Numbered from the stretch's first letter, positions 14,715 through 23,247 are shown. The stretch: 31,747 nucleotides of DNA from HK-STAS-PATE-36 sp964610345 (GCA_964610345.1 CAZSVQ010000004.1:1-31747); one strand, 5' to 3'. Numbers and translations are program-made. Notes: generated by a model from the letters alone, not told the origin.

Positions 14715-17456
14715 TTAACTACAGCCAGTAGTGGATCCACAAGATGTACAAACATAACAACTGCCAGAACGTTGAGTTTGGTTGCCACAGTTAAAGCACA
14801 GTGGCGCGTTATCGTCTTTAGAAGCCGACTTGCTGGCTGGAGCAGTCTCTGTTTTTGGCTCAAGCTTTTGCTGGTGGCGAACGCTCTCCGTAACCGACTC
14901 CTCGATCAACGTCGTTTGTGCCTCTGGCATATCAATAGATGCTAATCCAAGTTCCAGACGGTCATCAAACGACAAATAATCTAGGGCCAATCTACGAACA
15001 ATGTAGTCAGTTATCGACGTTGCGGTACGGATATCTGAATCATCGGTAATCCCTGCTGGCGCAAAGGTAGTTCCACGCAATGTTTTAACATAGCTTTTTA
15101 GCGGCACACCGTATTGCAAACCGTGGCTAACGCTAATCGCAAACGAATCCATCAATCCGGCCAAAGTAGAGCCTTGCTTTGATACGTTGATAAACAGCTC
15201 GCCTGGAGCGCCATCTTCGTATTCGCTAACCGTAAAGTATCCTTTTAAGTCAGAAATCCCAAAACGATAGGTCTTGCTATTACGAACGCGTGGTAACTTG
15301 CGCCTAACCGCACCTTTAACAATAATCTTATCTTCAATGGTGGCTGTAGTATTAGGTTCTTCTTTTTTATCACCCTCTTTCTTGGCCATAGATAGTGGCT
15401 GAGCAACCTTACAATTATCGCGGTAGATTGCCACAGCCTTTAAGCCCAACTTCCAAGATTCAATATGTAGTTGCTCAACATCCTCTACACTAACTTCTTC
15501 TGGCATATTAACGGTTTTGCTAATTGCTCCAGATATAAATGGTTGCACAGCACCCATCATCTTTACGTGGCCCATGTAGTGGATAGAATTATCACCCATT
15601 GAGCAAGCAAAGACTGGTAGATGCTCTTTTTTAAGTTGTGGTGCACCGATAATAGTCTTTTCGGTATCGATATAATTAACGATATCATCCACCTGACTCT
15701 TATTGTAGCCCAAGACTTTAAGCGCCCGTGGTACTGTTTGGTTAACAATATGCATGGTACCGCCACCAACTAGCTTTTTCACTTTAACTAAACCTAAGTC
15801 AGGTTCAATACCGGTAGTATCACAATCCATCATCAAGCCGATTGTACCGGTTGGCGCAAGTACGCTAGCTTGTGAATTTCGCACACCAAACATAGTTCCA
15901 AGCTCAACCGCATCATCCCAAGACTCGGCTGCTGCACTCAGTAATTCCTCTGATACAAGGCTGGCATCAATATTAGAAACTTCTTCGCGGTGCATTTTAA
16001 GCACATTTAGCATACCCTCTCGGTCTTTATGGAAACCACTGAAAGGACCAACTCGGCGAGCAATTCTTGCACTGGTAGCGTAAGCATGGCCAGTTAATAA
16101 CGCTGTAATTGCGCCAGCTTGTGCCCGGCCTTCAGTAGAGTCGTATGGCAAACCTTGGGCCATTAATAGTGCCCCAAGGTTAGCATAGCCTATACCTAGC
16201 TCTCGGTAAGCACGAGCATTCTTGCCAATACTCTCGGTTGGATATTCAGAATAACCAACTAATATTTCTTGCGAGGTAAAAATAACTTCTACGGTGTGTT
16301 TGTAAGCAGGAATATCAAAACTGCCATCGTCTTTAAGATATTTAAGTAAGTTAATAGATGCTAAGTTACAGGCTGAATTGTCTAGGTGCATATATTCACT
16401 GCATGGGTTAGAAGCATTTATGCGCCCAGCATTCGGCGCGGTGTGCCATTTATTGATTGTTGTATCAAATTGCATACCCGGATCTGCACATTCCCACGCT
16501 GCATCAGCAAATTGGCGGAACAGCTTGCGGGCTTTAATAGTTTTAACTGATTCTCCAGTCTTAACTGCCTTTAAATCCCAATCGGCATCGTCTACTACGG
16601 CTTGCATAAATTCATCTGTTACGCGCATAGAATTATTAGCATTTTGATATTGAACCGAAAACGAATCTTTGCCATCAAGACTCATATCAAACCCCGCTTC
16701 TTGCAATGCCCGAGCTTTACGCTCCTCGATAGCTTTACACCAAATAAACTCCTCGATATCTGGGTGATCAGCGTTTAAAATAACCATTTTTGCGGCTCGG
16801 CGGGTCTTGCCGCCACTTTTAATAGCCCCAGCTGATGCATCAGCTCCACGCATAAAGCTTAGTGGCCCAGATGCCGTACCAGCACTTTTGCCTAATTTTT
16901 CAACTGATGAGCGAATTGGGCTCATGTTAATACCAGAACCAGAACCACCTTTAAATATCATGCCTTCTTCTTTGTACCAGTTTAATATTGCTGGCATGGT
17001 ATCTTCTATTCCCAAGATAAAACAAGCGCTAGCCTGTTGCGAGCGTGAAGGCGCACCGATATTAAACCAAACCGGTGAGTTAAAAGCTGCTCTTTGTGTA
17101 GCGAGGATATATTTAAGTTCTTGCTTAAAATCTTCTGCTTCATCTTTGGTCTCAAAATAATCTTCTTGTAAACCTTGCCTTGTAATAGTGTCTGCAACGC
17201 GGTTAATCAGGTCTCTGAGTGATGTCTCTCGCTCCTCTGTACCTGGTGTACCTGTAAAATACTTTTGAGCTACGATATTTATAGCGTTTAGCGACCAACC
17301 TTCAGGAAAGTCAACATCGCGTTGCTCGAAGACGTATTCGTTCGTCATTGGATTTTTAATAATTGAGTCTCTTTTGACCCATTTAAGTTGGTCGTAAGCT
17401 TTTTGACCGGGCTTCGTAAAGAAGCGACCAACCCCTAGCGTAGTAGTTTGTCCCAT
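14715..17456 (-). CDS. nrdJ: Adenosylcobalamin-dependent (class II) ribonucleotide reductase
   Basis: A 913-residue enzyme that reduces ribonucleotides to deoxyribonucleotides, using a radical made from adenosylcobalamin rather than a diiron subunit. Visible features: SACFIL with Cys145 (one redox cysteine), FKGGSGSGINMSPIRSS, the thiyl-radical motif NPCSE (350-354, Cys352 and Glu354), Cys363 as redox partner, and LAPTGTIGLMMD. The C-terminus has a Cys-rich tail CFNCGNQTQ...CYVCTSCG...GCS that probably binds zinc and relays electrons from thioredoxin. A Lys/Glu-rich insert lies around MAKKEGDKKEEPNTT. The start ATG at 17456 has GTGAGGG a few bases upstream. It follows nrdR after a 155-nt structured gap, and the NrdR boxes before nrdR should govern both genes. 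Confidence 0.97.
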   Translation of the reverse strand: MGQTTTLGVGRFFTKPGQKAYDQLKWVKRDSIIKNPMTNEYVFEQRDVDFPEGWSLNAINIVAQKYFTGTPGTEERETSLRDLINRVADTITRQGLQEDYFETKDEAEDFKQELKYILATQRAAFNSPVWFNIGAPSRSQQASACFILGIEDTMPAILNWYKEEGMIFKGGSGSGINMSPIRSSVEKLGKSAGTASGPLSFMRGADASAGAIKSGGKTRRAAKMVILNADHPDIEEFIWCKAIEERKARALQEAGFDMSLDGKDSFSVQYQNANNSMRVTDEFMQAVVDDADWDLKAVKTGESVKTIKARKLFRQFADAAWECADPGMQFDTTINKWHTAPNAGRINASNPCSEYMHLDNSACNLASINLLKYLKDDGSFDIPAYKHTVEVIFTSQEILVGYSEYPTESIGKNARAYRELGIGYANLGALLMAQGLPYDSTEGRAQAGAITALLTGHAYATSARIARRVGPFSGFHKDREGMLNVLKMHREEVSNIDASLVSEELLSAAAESWDDAVELGTMFGVRNSQASVLAPTGTIGLMMDCDTTGIEPDLGLVKVKKLVGGGTMHIVNQTVPRALKVLGYNKSQVDDIVNYIDTEKTIIGAPQLKKEHLPVFACSMGDNSIHYMGHVKMMGAVQPFISGAISKTVNMPEEVSVEDVEQLHIESWKLGLKAVAIYRDNCKVAQPLSMAKKEGDKKEEPNTTATIEDKIIVKGAVRRKLPRVRNSKTYRFGISDLKGYFTVSEYEDGAPGELFINVSKQGSTLAGLMDSFAISVSHGLQYGVPLKSYVKTLRGTTFAPAGITDDSDIRTATSITDYIVRRLALDYLSFDDRLELGLASIDMPEAQTTLIEESVTESVRHQQKLEPKTETAPASKSASKDDNAPLCFNCGNQTQRSGSCYVCTSCGSTTGCS

Positions 17457-17611
17457 AATACCCTCACTTATATTGTTATTTTGATTTTTTATTTAGAGTT
17501 CTTGCTCGCCTATGTAGCTCTCCCAAAAAAGTTACTACAATGCGAGTTCGTGAGCTCCCCACGATTCTTAATTATTTTAAGGACCCTGGAGAGCCTACTA
17601 AAGTCTTAAAT
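17457..17611 (-). other. 155-nt structured spacer between nrdR and nrdJ
   Basis: No ORF is supported. On the minus strand a two-step hairpin can form over 17546-17505: CTCGC/GCGAG (5 bp), a small internal loop, then TGTAG/CTACA (5 bp) around a 17-nt loop. Nearer nrdR, TTAAGAC...GTCCTTAA can pair with one bulge. It may terminate, stabilise or regulate the nrdJ part of the message. I see no cobalamin-riboswitch B12 box. Confidence 0.4.
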
Positions 17612-18085
17612 TTAGGCTTTAGCTTGCTCTGTTTGGTGTTTACGTATTTGTGATAATTCCCGTTCGAAGCTGGCAATATCCTTAAAGCGCCGATACACAC
17701 TTGCAAAGCGTACATAAGCAACCTCACTAACATTTGCCAATTGATCCATTACCAGCTCGCCAATCTTGGAAGAAGATACTTCAGATTCTCCACAAGCATA
17801 TAGTTGTTGCTCGATGTCAGAAACTATCTTTTCAAGTTGGACACTTGTAATTGTTGTCTTTTCACACGCTCTGTACAAACCACTCATTAGCTTTTCGCGG
17901 CTAAACAGTTCTCTGGTGCCATTTTGCTTAATAACCACTAATTGTGGGCGCTCAACACGCTCATAAGTAGTAAACCTATTATTGCATTTAGGACAAGAGC
18001 GACGACGACGAATCGATTCGCCTTCGGCAACATCACGCGATTCAATCACCTTAGTATCGTCATGTTGACACTGGTTGCATCGCAT
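17612..18085 (-). CDS. nrdR: Transcriptional repressor NrdR
   Basis: 157 residues, the normal length. An N-terminal zinc ribbon with CNQC (3-6) and CPKC (31-34) binds DNA; an ATP-cone domain (about 46-136, starting RPQLVVIKQNGTRELFSREKL) senses ATP versus dATP and changes oligomeric state. NrdR represses ribonucleotide reductase genes when dATP is plentiful. AAAGGAG lies 7 nt before the ATG, a strong ribosome site. It is the first gene of the nrdR-nrdJ unit and two NrdR boxes sit on its own promoter, so it should control itself and nrdJ together. Confidence 0.97.
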   Translation of the reverse strand: MRCNQCQHDDTKVIESRDVAEGESIRRRRSCPKCNNRFTTYERVERPQLVVIKQNGTRELFSREKLMSGLYRACEKTTITSVQLEKIVSDIEQQLYACGESEVSSSKIGELVMDQLANVSEVAYVRFASVYRRFKDIASFERELSQIRKHQTEQAKA

Positions 18086-18130
18086 TATGTGCTCCTTTCT
18101 ATCAGTAAACTAAATGTACAATCGCTAAAA

Positions 18131-18179
18131 TCTCTATATATAGCGTCTATGCTTACTAGCATAACCCCATGTATAGCGT
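18131..18179 (-). promoter_or_regulatory. Pair of NrdR boxes
   Basis: Box 1 (18131-18146, minus strand ACGCTATATATAGAGA) matches the published NrdR consensus acaCwATATATwGtgt at 13 of 16 positions, with a perfect core CTATATATAG. Box 2 (18164-18179, minus ACGCTATACATGGGGT) matches 12 of 16. Their centres are 33 bp apart, close to three helical turns. Box 2 fills the spacer between the -35 and -10 hexamers; box 1 covers the start of the transcript. Confidence 0.8.
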
Positions 18180-18186
18180 TTTTCAA
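18158..18186 (-). promoter_or_regulatory. nrdR-nrdJ promoter
   Basis: On the minus strand: TTGAAA (18186-18181), a 17-nt spacer, TATGCT (18163-18158). Predicted start near 18151, giving a leader of about 65 nt with a Shine-Dalgarno sequence. Confidence 0.75.
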
Positions 18187-18226
18187 GCTTTTTTGTGCTG
18201 TATTATTTATCACGTTTTGTCAGTCT

Positions 18227-19510
18227 CTACTGATGTTCCTCGTCTGTTGGTTTTGGGTTGTTGCGTTTACGAAAACGTCTTAAAAATGAAGGTTTTTCTA
18301 ATTCATCGTCTTGATGTTCGGTGATAGGTATTGGCGGTTGAGTATCTGATGAACTGTTATTTTCATGTTCGCCATGATCGAGCGCCCAAATATTTGGCAT
18401 TGGATTATCATTATGAAAATCACCCATGTCATGTGCTGGCTCAGCTTTTTGCTCAAGATCCATATTAATACTAGCGATTTCTTCCTCTTCTTTAGGTGAA
18501 GGTTTTTCCTCGGCAGGCTTAGATTCTATAATTTCAGTTTTGCGATTTGTAAAATATGAGTCGTCAAAACCAGTTGCTACAACTGTAATAATAATCTCAT
18601 CCCCAAGTTCTGGGTTGATTGTTGCGCCAAAAATAATATTGGCGTCACTGTCAGCTGCATTGGTAATTGTTTCAGCGGCGGTGTTAATTTCATGCATGGT
18701 CATATCATTACCACCAATAACATTAAATAGTACACCCCTAGCACCATCAATTGAAACTTCAAGTAGCGGTGATTCAATTGCTTGTTGGGCCGCCTTTACA
18801 GCGCGGTCTTCACCATTGGCTCGCCCAATACCCATTAACGCAGAACCTGCACTACTCATAACCGCTTTAACATCGGCAAAATCCAGGTTTATCAAACCAT
18901 GCACAGTTATAAGATCCGATATTCCCTGGACACCCTGCCTTAATACATCGTCGGCAACTTTGAATGCTTCCATTAAAGGTGTTTGCCTATCTATTGTTTG
19001 GAGTAATCTGTCGTTTGGAATAATAATAAGCGTATCTACAGATCCGCGTAAGTTATCAATTGCCGACTCAGCATTTCTTCGGCGTTTTTCACCTTCAAAA
19101 GCGAATGGCTTAGTTGCAAACCCAACCACTAAGGCATTATCAGCTTTTGCGGCCTTAGCAACAATATGCCCGGCCCCACTTCCAGTTCCACCGCCAGCAC
19201 CTAACGTTACAAAGACCATGTCAGAACCTTGCAGTGCCTGTTTTATTTCATCTAATGATTCTTGAGCTGCTTTTTCACCAACTGTAGGGTCAGCACCTGC
19301 ACCAAGACCTCTAGTGGCTTCTTTGCCAATATGTATCTTTTTAGTAGCCTTTGAGTGATGGAGAGCTTGGGCATCAGTATTAACTGCAATAAACTCCACG
19401 CCATCAACACCAGCTTCTACCATTCTATTAATTGCAGCACCACCGGCACCACCGACACCTACTACTTTAATGCTTGCGAATGTTTCAATTGCTGGTTCTA
19501 CTTGAGGCAT
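18227..19510 (-). CDS. ftsZ: Cell-division GTPase FtsZ
   Basis: 427 residues. The tubulin-like GTPase has VVGVGGAGGAAINRM at the N-terminus, the tubulin signature GAGGGTGSGAGHIVAKAA, and the T7 synergy loop region GLINLDFADVKAVM. It polymerises into the Z-ring at mid-cell. After the core (about 15-325) come an acidic linker and a C-terminal peptide PSFLRRFRKR, which matches the FLRR-type tail that binds FtsA, with a basic end. It follows ftsA but has its own promoter (19550-19578). AGGGA lies about 8 nt before the ATG. No clear terminator follows; nrdR has its own promoter 141 nt on. Confidence 0.97.
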   Translation of the reverse strand: MPQVEPAIETFASIKVVGVGGAGGAAINRMVEAGVDGVEFIAVNTDAQALHHSKATKKIHIGKEATRGLGAGADPTVGEKAAQESLDEIKQALQGSDMVFVTLGAGGGTGSGAGHIVAKAAKADNALVVGFATKPFAFEGEKRRRNAESAIDNLRGSVDTLIIIPNDRLLQTIDRQTPLMEAFKVADDVLRQGVQGISDLITVHGLINLDFADVKAVMSSAGSALMGIGRANGEDRAVKAAQQAIESPLLEVSIDGARGVLFNVIGGNDMTMHEINTAAETITNAADSDANIIFGATINPELGDEIIITVVATGFDDSYFTNRKTEIIESKPAEEKPSPKEEEEIASINMDLEQKAEPAHDMGDFHNDNPMPNIWALDHGEHENNSSSDTQPPIPITEHQDDELEKPSFLRRFRKRNNPKPTDEEHQ

Positions 19511-19549
19511 TTAATGTTTCCCTATTCTTATACTTGCTTACGTAAATCC

Positions 19550-19578
19550 AGTATACGATAGTGCCTGAACAACTGCAA
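19550..19578 (-). promoter_or_regulatory. ftsZ promoter
   Basis: On the minus strand: TTGCAG (19578-19573), a 17-nt spacer, TATACT (19555-19550), in the 120-nt gap between ftsA and ftsZ. The leader would be about 33 nt. The TTGCAG -35 is shared with the rpsU promoter. Confidence 0.65.
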
Positions 19579-19630
19579 TGCTACAACAACTTTTTTTAAT
19601 TTTGGCTGTGAATAACTATTATGTTTGCTG

Positions 19631-20866
19631 TCATTTACGTTTAAATTTATGCCAAACACCCTCTAGAGCCCCGAACACATTTCCACCACTAAGTTGAGAA
19701 CTACCAGTATGCCCGTTGGTTGGTAACAATAGCATGTCGAGTAACATCAAACCCACAGCTGAAGCAAACGAAGGATCAGCAACAGTATCAATCAATCCAC
19801 CTATTGGTTGTAATTTACCTACCCTCGCAGCAAGTTGCAATTTTTCGCGTGCAAAATCTGCAATTCCCGGCAGTTTTGCCATACCACCAACTATTACGAC
19901 GCCACCTGGTAATTTTTGTGACTTATGAATCTTTTTTAATTCTTTATCTACTAACTCAAAAAGCTCCTCGATACGAGCTTCGGTAATCATAGCAATTTCT
20001 TCAGCATCGAAACTATAACTCTTTTTCTGAACACTTACACTAACTGTACCTATTTTTACCTGTTCACCCAAGCCAGCATGTTGGATTTTTACCGCTTCGG
20101 CAATATCTAAATCAGTCTTTAGTCCAATTGCTAAATCATTGGTTAAGAACGTACTGCCGACTGGCACCACACCAACATGTTGCACTTCACCGTCTTCTAC
20201 GACAACCATATTTGTAGTACCAGCACCGATATCCAATAACAAAGTACCTGATTCTTTTTGTTGACGAGTTAAAACTGCTTCGGCTGCCGCCAGACTTGAC
20301 ACCGTATAATGACTTGGCTGAATCCGTGATTTCTCAAGTACCATATCCAAGTTGCGTAAATTTGAGCCAATTGCGGTAACTATGTGTGTATCTACCTCTA
20401 ATCTAATACCCTGCATACCAACTGGGTCTTTAATATTATCTTGACCATCGATACGATAATTCTTAGCAAATACTTGAATTATTTCTCTGTTAGGTGGTAG
20501 TTTTATAATCGTCGCTGCTTCCTCGACTCTTGCCCTGTCAGACTCAGTAATTTCTTTATTGGCTGTACTGATTGCCACTACACCTCGAGAATTTATACCT
20601 GACACATGCGTCCCATTAATGTTTACGGTTGCCCTTTGAATGTGCACACCAGATACTTGCTCTGCTTGATTAACTGCCTTGATTATTGAATCTGCAACAT
20701 CATCAATATGCGCAACGATACCTTTACGCATTCCAAGGTTGGGTGCAACTCCATGACCAATTACAGAAACTTTACTATTGTCTTGTTGGTCAATTATACC
20801 AACAACACATCTGACTGTACTTGTACCAATATCTAGTCCTACATAATGTGGAGATTGTTCGCGCAT
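19631..20866 (-). CDS. ftsA: Cell-division protein FtsA
   Basis: 411 residues of the actin/Hsp70 ATPase superfamily: phosphate-1 loop VGLDIGTSTVRCVVG at the N-terminus, phosphate-2 loop LLLDIGAGTTNMVVV, and adenosine motif VVIVGGMAKLPGI. The C-terminal amphipathic helix FGALEGVWHKFKRK should anchor FtsA, and through it FtsZ, to the inner membrane. It sits upstream of ftsZ in the usual order. The ATG at 20866 is 7 nt after a good -10 and has no Shine-Dalgarno sequence. Confidence 0.96.
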   Translation of the reverse strand: MREQSPHYVGLDIGTSTVRCVVGIIDQQDNSKVSVIGHGVAPNLGMRKGIVAHIDDVADSIIKAVNQAEQVSGVHIQRATVNINGTHVSGINSRGVVAISTANKEITESDRARVEEAATIIKLPPNREIIQVFAKNYRIDGQDNIKDPVGMQGIRLEVDTHIVTAIGSNLRNLDMVLEKSRIQPSHYTVSSLAAAEAVLTRQQKESGTLLLDIGAGTTNMVVVEDGEVQHVGVVPVGSTFLTNDLAIGLKTDLDIAEAVKIQHAGLGEQVKIGTVSVSVQKKSYSFDAEEIAMITEARIEELFELVDKELKKIHKSQKLPGGVVIVGGMAKLPGIADFAREKLQLAARVGKLQPIGGLIDTVADPSFASAVGLMLLDMLLLPTNGHTGSSQLSGGNVFGALEGVWHKFKRK

Positions 20867-20873
20867 GAAAGAT

Positions 20874-20903
20874 AGTATAACGCTTATACTATAATTTCAT
20901 CAA
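20874..20903 (-). promoter_or_regulatory. ftsA promoter, probably leaderless
   Basis: On the minus strand: TTGATG (20903-20898), an 18-nt spacer, TATACT (20879-20874). The -10 ends 7 nt before the ATG at 20866, placing the transcription start on the start codon. Confidence 0.7.
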
Positions 20904-20916
20904 GCTGATAAATTTT

Positions 20917-21678
20917 TTATTCAATTGTCCGGGTAAGAATTTCATACCCGTCATCTGTGATTAGTACTGTGTCCTCAAAATGGGCCGACAAAGATCCATC
21001 TTTGGTTGTGACTGTCCAATTATCATCTTCAACGTAAACTGATTCACCACCTAATGTAGCCATGGGTTCGATTGCAATAGACATACCAGTCTCTAATACT
21101 TGGCCCGTATTGGCTTTACCGTAATTTGGTATATTTGGCTCTTCGTGAAGGTTATGGCCAACACCATGTCCAACATACTCACGAATAATCCCTAGCTTGG
21201 AATTGTGTAAAACTTTCTCAATCTCTGCCGAAATCGTTCCAACTCTTACTGTATTTTTAACAACTTTAATTCCAGCAAGTAATGATTGTTCAGTTTTTTC
21301 TATAAGAAGTTTTTTTGTTGAATTTGTATTTCCAACAACATACGTTCTAGCAGCATCGGTAATCATTCCGTTGTATTTGACACCAAAATCTATGCTAACG
21401 ACATCACCATCATCAATAATCACATGATTCTTAGGTATCCCGTGTATTACCTGATCATTAACCGAAACACAAAGCACATGTGGAAACCCATAATAATTCA
21501 AAAATGCTGGCTGAGCATTATCGTAGTTAGCCAATTTATCAGCAGCTAAATCTGCCAAATCCTTAGTTGACATACCTTGCTTTGTGGATTGAATAACAAA
21601 TTGTAGCACCTCTTCTAGTATTCGCCCGCTCCGTCTCATACTGTCAATTTCTGAACTTGTTTTAACTCTTGTTTGCAT
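20917..21678 (-). CDS. map: Methionine aminopeptidase, type I
   Basis: 253 residues. It removes the initiator methionine from new proteins after deformylation. The five dinuclear-metal ligands are visible: Asp97 (VSIDFG), Asp108 (MITDAA), His171 (GHGVGHNLHE), Glu204 (IAIEPM) and Glu235 (AHFEDT). There is no N-terminal extension or type II insert. It is the last gene of the rpsU-yqeY-adk-map cluster, 7 nt after adk. It acts on the products of Def, which is encoded about 4 kb away. Confidence 0.97.
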   Translation of the reverse strand: MQTRVKTSSEIDSMRRSGRILEEVLQFVIQSTKQGMSTKDLADLAADKLANYDNAQPAFLNYYGFPHVLCVSVNDQVIHGIPKNHVIIDDGDVVSIDFGVKYNGMITDAARTYVVGNTNSTKKLLIEKTEQSLLAGIKVVKNTVRVGTISAEIEKVLHNSKLGIIREYVGHGVGHNLHEEPNIPNYGKANTGQVLETGMSIAIEPMATLGGESVYVEDDNWTVTTKDGSLSAHFEDTVLITDDGYEILTRTIE

Positions 21679-21685
21679 ACAAAAA

Positions 21686-22225
21686 TTATTTATCTCTGTT
21701 TATTGCTTGTCTGATTTCTTTTTGTACATCTTCAATAGACTGTTCTGCATTTATATCATAGACATCAATGCCGGCAACTTTAAAATGTTCAAGGATGGGC
21801 AAAATAGTTTCCGCATATTCTAAGAATCGTTCTTTTATAGCACTATCGGTATCATCTTGTCTGCCTCTTTTAACCAAACGATTCTTAACCGCCTCTTCTT
21901 TTGCAGTTAGGTGAACTACGCTAGAAATTTTAAGTTGTCCGTGTTTTGCCTGATTTAAGAGCCAGTCAGCTTGAGCTACAGAGCGTGGAAATCCATCTAG
22001 TATAAACTCATGTTTAGTATCGACTACATTAAAAATTCTTTGCACTAATGCAATAATTTCTTTATCCTCTAATAACTTCCCAGCCAACATATCTTTACGG
22101 CGCTCGCCGGATATTAGCATACGCAAGAATTCACCAGTTGAAAGCCATGGTAACCCTAAATGATCAGCTAACATTTTCCCTTGGACGCTTTTGCCTGACC
22201 CCGCAACTCCAGTAAATATAATCAA
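21686..22225 (-). CDS. adk: Adenylate kinase (short form)
   Basis: A 179-residue P-loop kinase that interconverts ATP + AMP and 2 ADP. Walker A is GVAGSGKS near the N-terminus; STGEFLRMLI forms the NMP-binding region, FILDGFPRS is the adenylate-kinase signature, and KRGRQDDT begins the lid, which is short and without zinc cysteines. The start codon is TTG (22225), with AAAGGAG upstream; no ATG gives a complete P-loop. The adk-map order is common in bacterial ribosomal operons. A related nucleoside monophosphate kinase specificity cannot be excluded from sequence alone. Confidence 0.9.
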   Translation of the reverse strand: MIIFTGVAGSGKSVQGKMLADHLGLPWLSTGEFLRMLISGERRKDMLAGKLLEDKEIIALVQRIFNVVDTKHEFILDGFPRSVAQADWLLNQAKHGQLKISSVVHLTAKEEAVKNRLVKRGRQDDTDSAIKERFLEYAETILPILEHFKVAGIDVYDINAEQSIEDVQKEIRQAINRDK

Positions 22226-22240
22226 AGCTTATTTTCTCCT

Positions 22241-22693
22241 TTAGCTTAATCTGCTTTTCACGAGTCGTGCCACCGTTGCACCATCTGCAGTGCCTTTACT
22301 AGATTTTTTAACTTCTCCAATAATTATACCCATTGTCTGGCCAGTTACGTTGCCGTGCTTAGAAACAACATCGTCAATTAATCTTTCTATGTCTTCATCA
22401 GGCATTAACTCTGGCAAATAGGCCTCGATAATTTCTTTTTCGGCTAATTCTTTATTTGCACGCTCATCTGAGCCAGCTTTTTTGTAGAGCTCGGCAGCCT
22501 CTTGACGTTTTTTGACTTCTTTTCTTAGGCAGGCAATAATCTCTTCGTCTGTTAAGCCTTGCTCTCTTTTGTTCTGTGCGATTTCTTCATTTAAAACCAC
22601 ACTCTTAATGACTCTAAGAGTTTCAGATTTGAGTTTATCACCACCAAGTAAAGCTTGTTTTAAGTCTTGATTTATATCTTGCTTCAGGTTCAT
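22241..22693 (-). CDS. yqeY: GatB/YqeY domain protein
   Basis: A 150-residue YqeY family protein: MNLKQDINQDLKQALLGGDKLKSETLRVIKS at the start (split: helical N-terminal domain), EKEIIEAYLPELMPDEDIERL in the middle, and a C-terminal domain related to the tRNA-binding tail of GatB, with GQTMGIIIGEVKK. A link to tRNA amidation is suggested by this relation, but the function is not established. Its ATG overlaps the rpsU stop by one base (TAATG), the usual rpsU-yqeY coupling. Confidence 0.92.
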   Translation of the reverse strand: MNLKQDINQDLKQALLGGDKLKSETLRVIKSVVLNEEIAQNKREQGLTDEEIIACLRKEVKKRQEAAELYKKAGSDERANKELAEKEIIEAYLPELMPDEDIERLIDDVVSKHGNVTGQTMGIIIGEVKKSSKGTADGATVARLVKSRLS

Positions 22694-22911
22694 TAACGCT
22701 GACTTAGCCTGACGACATGTTTGCCTTTGATGTTCTTGCGCTCATTGCGAATAATCGCACGTTGGCGTCGGTCTCGTTTGCTCATTGGCTTTTCGAAATA
22801 CTGATTTTGCTTTGCGACAGCCATTACACCCGATTGTTGCACTTTACGGGTAAATCGGCGTAATAAATTTTCTGTCGACTCTTTTGCGTCTTTACGTGTT
22901 ACTTGAATCAT
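22693..22911 (-). CDS. rpsU: 30S ribosomal protein bS21
   Basis: 72 residues, very basic, with the S21 patterns RRFTRKVQQSG and FEKPMSKRDRRQRA. bS21 lies near the anti-Shine-Dalgarno end of 16S rRNA and affects initiation, which is of interest here because many starts lack a Shine-Dalgarno sequence. It is the first gene of the rpsU-yqeY-adk-map cluster. The ATG at 22911 lies 9 nt after the -10 TAGAAT, so the message would be nearly leaderless. Confidence 0.94.
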   Translation of the reverse strand: MIQVTRKDAKESTENLLRRFTRKVQQSGVMAVAKQNQYFEKPMSKRDRRQRAIIRNERKNIKGKHVVRLSQR

Positions 22912-22920
22912 ATATTTTAT

Positions 22921-22957
22921 ATTCTACACTAACAGATTGAAATCTGCAAGTTAGTGT
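22921..22957 (-). promoter_or_regulatory. rpsU promoter with an internal dyad (possible operator)
   Basis: On the minus strand: TTGCAG (22949-22944), a 17-nt spacer, TAGAAT (22926-22921). In the spacer, CAGATT (22933-22938) and AATCTG (22941-22946) form a perfect dyad, flanked by ACACTAA (22926-22932) and TTAGTGT (22951-22957), which extend it. No T-tract follows, so an operator or processing hairpin fits better than a terminator. Confidence 0.55.
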
Positions 22958-23247
22958 TATGACTGCTTCCTTGATTGGGCTGCAGCGCGTTGTGATTTTA
23001 ATACAATGCTTTGAAGCTCTTTAAATATTACAAACTGTTTATTTGTGTAATAGACTTTAGTATTGCCTTGTTTTTCTGAAATTAAGAAGCCAATCTTCTC
23101 TAATTTCTTTAATTCACGTTGTATATTACCTGCGTCTTCTTTAATAAGTTTAGCAAGCCCTCGTACGTGCGTCTTGAAGTCTGGGTACTTAGCGTACACG
23201 ACAACAATTTTTCTCCTCACTCGTGATGTTATGAATGTATCTAGCAT
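22957..23247 (-). CDS. Small winged-helix transcriptional regulator (ArsR-like fold)
   Basis: 96 residues. A winged helix-turn-helix is visible: HVRGLAKLIKEDAGNIQRELKKLEKIGFLISEKQGNTKVYY, that is helix, turn, recognition helix and a beta wing. No metal-binding cysteines are present and no ligand can be named. It is divergent from priA across a 96-nt gap and ends at the edge of the rpsU promoter dyad, so it may control rpsU, priA or itself; this is inference from position. Confidence 0.75.
   Translation of the reverse strand: MLDTFITSRVRRKIVVVYAKYPDFKTHVRGLAKLIKEDAGNIQRELKKLEKIGFLISEKQGNTKVYYTNKQFVIFKELQSIVLKSQRAAAQSRKQS

Noticed and set aside
17457..17611. Cobalamin riboswitch before nrdJ
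   Set aside because: No B12-box-like sequence was found and 155 nt is short for that class; kept only as a structured spacer.
18426..19265. 279-codon plus-strand ORF opposite ftsZ
   Set aside because: It is antisense to a certain FtsZ gene, with a Ser/Pro/Ile-rich composition typical of a reverse-frame shadow, and has no ribosome site.
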